Assembly (NCBI GenBank): GCA_029881855.1
Contig: JAOULU010000120.1
Span: 1 to 5,684, forward strand
DNA: 5,684 nucleotides
Origin: Nitrosomonas sp.
GTDB lineage: Bacteria; Pseudomonadota; Gammaproteobacteria; Burkholderiales; Nitrosomonadaceae
Direction of reading: 5' to 3'
Part shown: positions 5,099-5,684 of the stretch, piece by piece
How the letters are laid out: every line of letters begins with the position of its first letter
Numbering within the stretch: the stretch's first letter is position 1
Notes under the pieces: model-generated
Database searches by the model: none
The model's input: only the letters and a program-made list of their open reading frames with translations
What the model was told of the DNA's origin: nothing
Program-made: the position numbers and the translations under genes

Positions 5099-5684
5099 AT
5101 GTCGCTTGAACAACTGATTGGTAAAGAATTTCAATTAAGCAATGACGTCATTTACCTGAACCACGCTGCAGTGGCTCCATGGCCAACCCGGACTATGCAG
5201 GCTGTGGAAGATTTTGCGCGGGAAAACGCCACACTGGGTTCAAAAAATTATCTTCAATGGCTTGAGCATGAAACAGAATTACGAACTATGCTCGCCACAT
5301 TGATTAATGCACCCTCTTCATATGATATTGCCCTGTTAAAAAGCACTTCTGAAGCCCTTTCAGTCGTAGCCCATGGACTTGAATGGCAGCATGGAGATAA
5401 TGTCGTCATTAGTGATCAGGAGTTTCCTTCAAACCGGATTATCTGGGAATCATTGTCTCGATATGGCGTTAATGTAATTCAGGTCGACTTAAACACGGAC
5501 ACAACACCAGAACAGGCGCTTATCAATGCCTGTGATAATAAAACCAGATTACTTGCGCTTAGTTCGGTTCAATTTGCTTCAGGCTTACGCATGGACTTAA
5601 GCACCCTGGGTCAGCACTGCAAGCAAAACAAAATTCTTTTTTGTCTCGATGCCATACAAAGTATTGGTGCAGTAGAGTTTGATG
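5099..5684 (+). CDS. Class V aminotransferase / cysteine-desulfurase-like PLP enzyme, N-terminal part
   Basis: This is the first 195 codons of a PLP enzyme of fold type I, class V, cut by the right edge. The ATG at 5099-5101 gives MSLEQLIGKEFQLSNDVIYLNHAAVAPWP; YLNHAAVAP (19-27) corresponds to the YLDNAATTP block at the start of cysteine desulfurases. KSTSEALS (81-88) is the phosphate-binding turn region, and DQEFPSNRIIW (106-116) corresponds to the ExEHHSNxxPW block. SSVQFASGLRMDL (155-167) and LDAIQSIGA (183-191) follow, with D184 and Q187 as the PLP ring contacts. The HH of true desulfurases is replaced by FP, and D-A-I-Q replaces D-G-A-Q. This points to a class V relative acting on another amino acid or amine rather than a housekeeping IscS/SufS. 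The catalytic lysine and any active cysteine are beyond the window. The ribosome site is weak. The gene diverges from the hypothetical membrane protein. Confidence 0.9.
   Translation, partial: MSLEQLIGKEFQLSNDVIYLNHAAVAPWPTRTMQAVEDFARENATLGSKNYLQWLEHETELRTMLATLINAPSSYDIALLKSTSEALSVVAHGLEWQHGDNVVISDQEFPSNRIIWESLSRYGVNVIQVDLNTDTTPEQALINACDNKTRLLALSSVQFASGLRMDLSTLGQHCKQNKILFCLDAIQSIGAVEFD

Overview
The window looks like chromosomal DNA from a motile, Gram-negative gammaproteobacterium of moderate to low GC. Three things suggest this: a partial gene that reads like E. coli AlaA, a sigma-28 (FliA) promoter close to the enteric consensus, and a sigma-54 promoter with NtrC-type enhancer sites in the E. 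coli glnA arrangement. I cannot name the genus. There is no sign of a mobile element, phage, CRISPR array or RNA gene, and no gene-free stretch exceeds about 230 bases.

Layout: five genes lie on the minus strand and one on the plus strand. From right to left on the minus strand: a membrane-anchored hypothetical protein of 452 residues (3590-4948); an exported thioredoxin-fold protein with a CPFC active site (2992-3486); a NasT-like receiver-ANTAR antiterminator (2182-2766 with the corrected start); a methyl-accepting chemotaxis protein (379-1968); and the N-terminal 68 codons of an AlaA-type alanine aminotransferase (1-204, cut by the left edge). On the plus strand, diverging from the hypothetical gene, is the N-terminal 195 codons of a class V, cysteine-desulfurase-like PLP enzyme (5099 onward, cut by the right edge).

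The genes do not form one tight operon. The gaps are about 100-225 bases, and several hold their own recognisable promoter: sigma-28 for the chemoreceptor, sigma-54 plus NtrC sites for the ANTAR gene, and a sigma-70-type promoter with an adjacent perfect dyad for the thioredoxin-like gene. The neighbourhood therefore reads as independently controlled units.

The most interesting unit is the ANTAR gene. It has a -24/-12 promoter and two NtrC-like sites centred near -96 and -128, 32 bp apart, so it appears to be switched on by nitrogen limitation. Its product is NasT-like, but serine replaces the expected phospho-acceptor aspartate and no nasS or nitrate-assimilation gene is visible next to it. 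This suggests an orphan, phosphorylation-independent RNA-binding antiterminator in the nitrogen-stress response, whose targets lie outside the window. A second point of interest is the hypothetical membrane protein, whose C-terminal half carries an H...E...D...GFS-DLaAD-G pattern reminiscent of the YfiM/DUF2279 and VanZ-like families.
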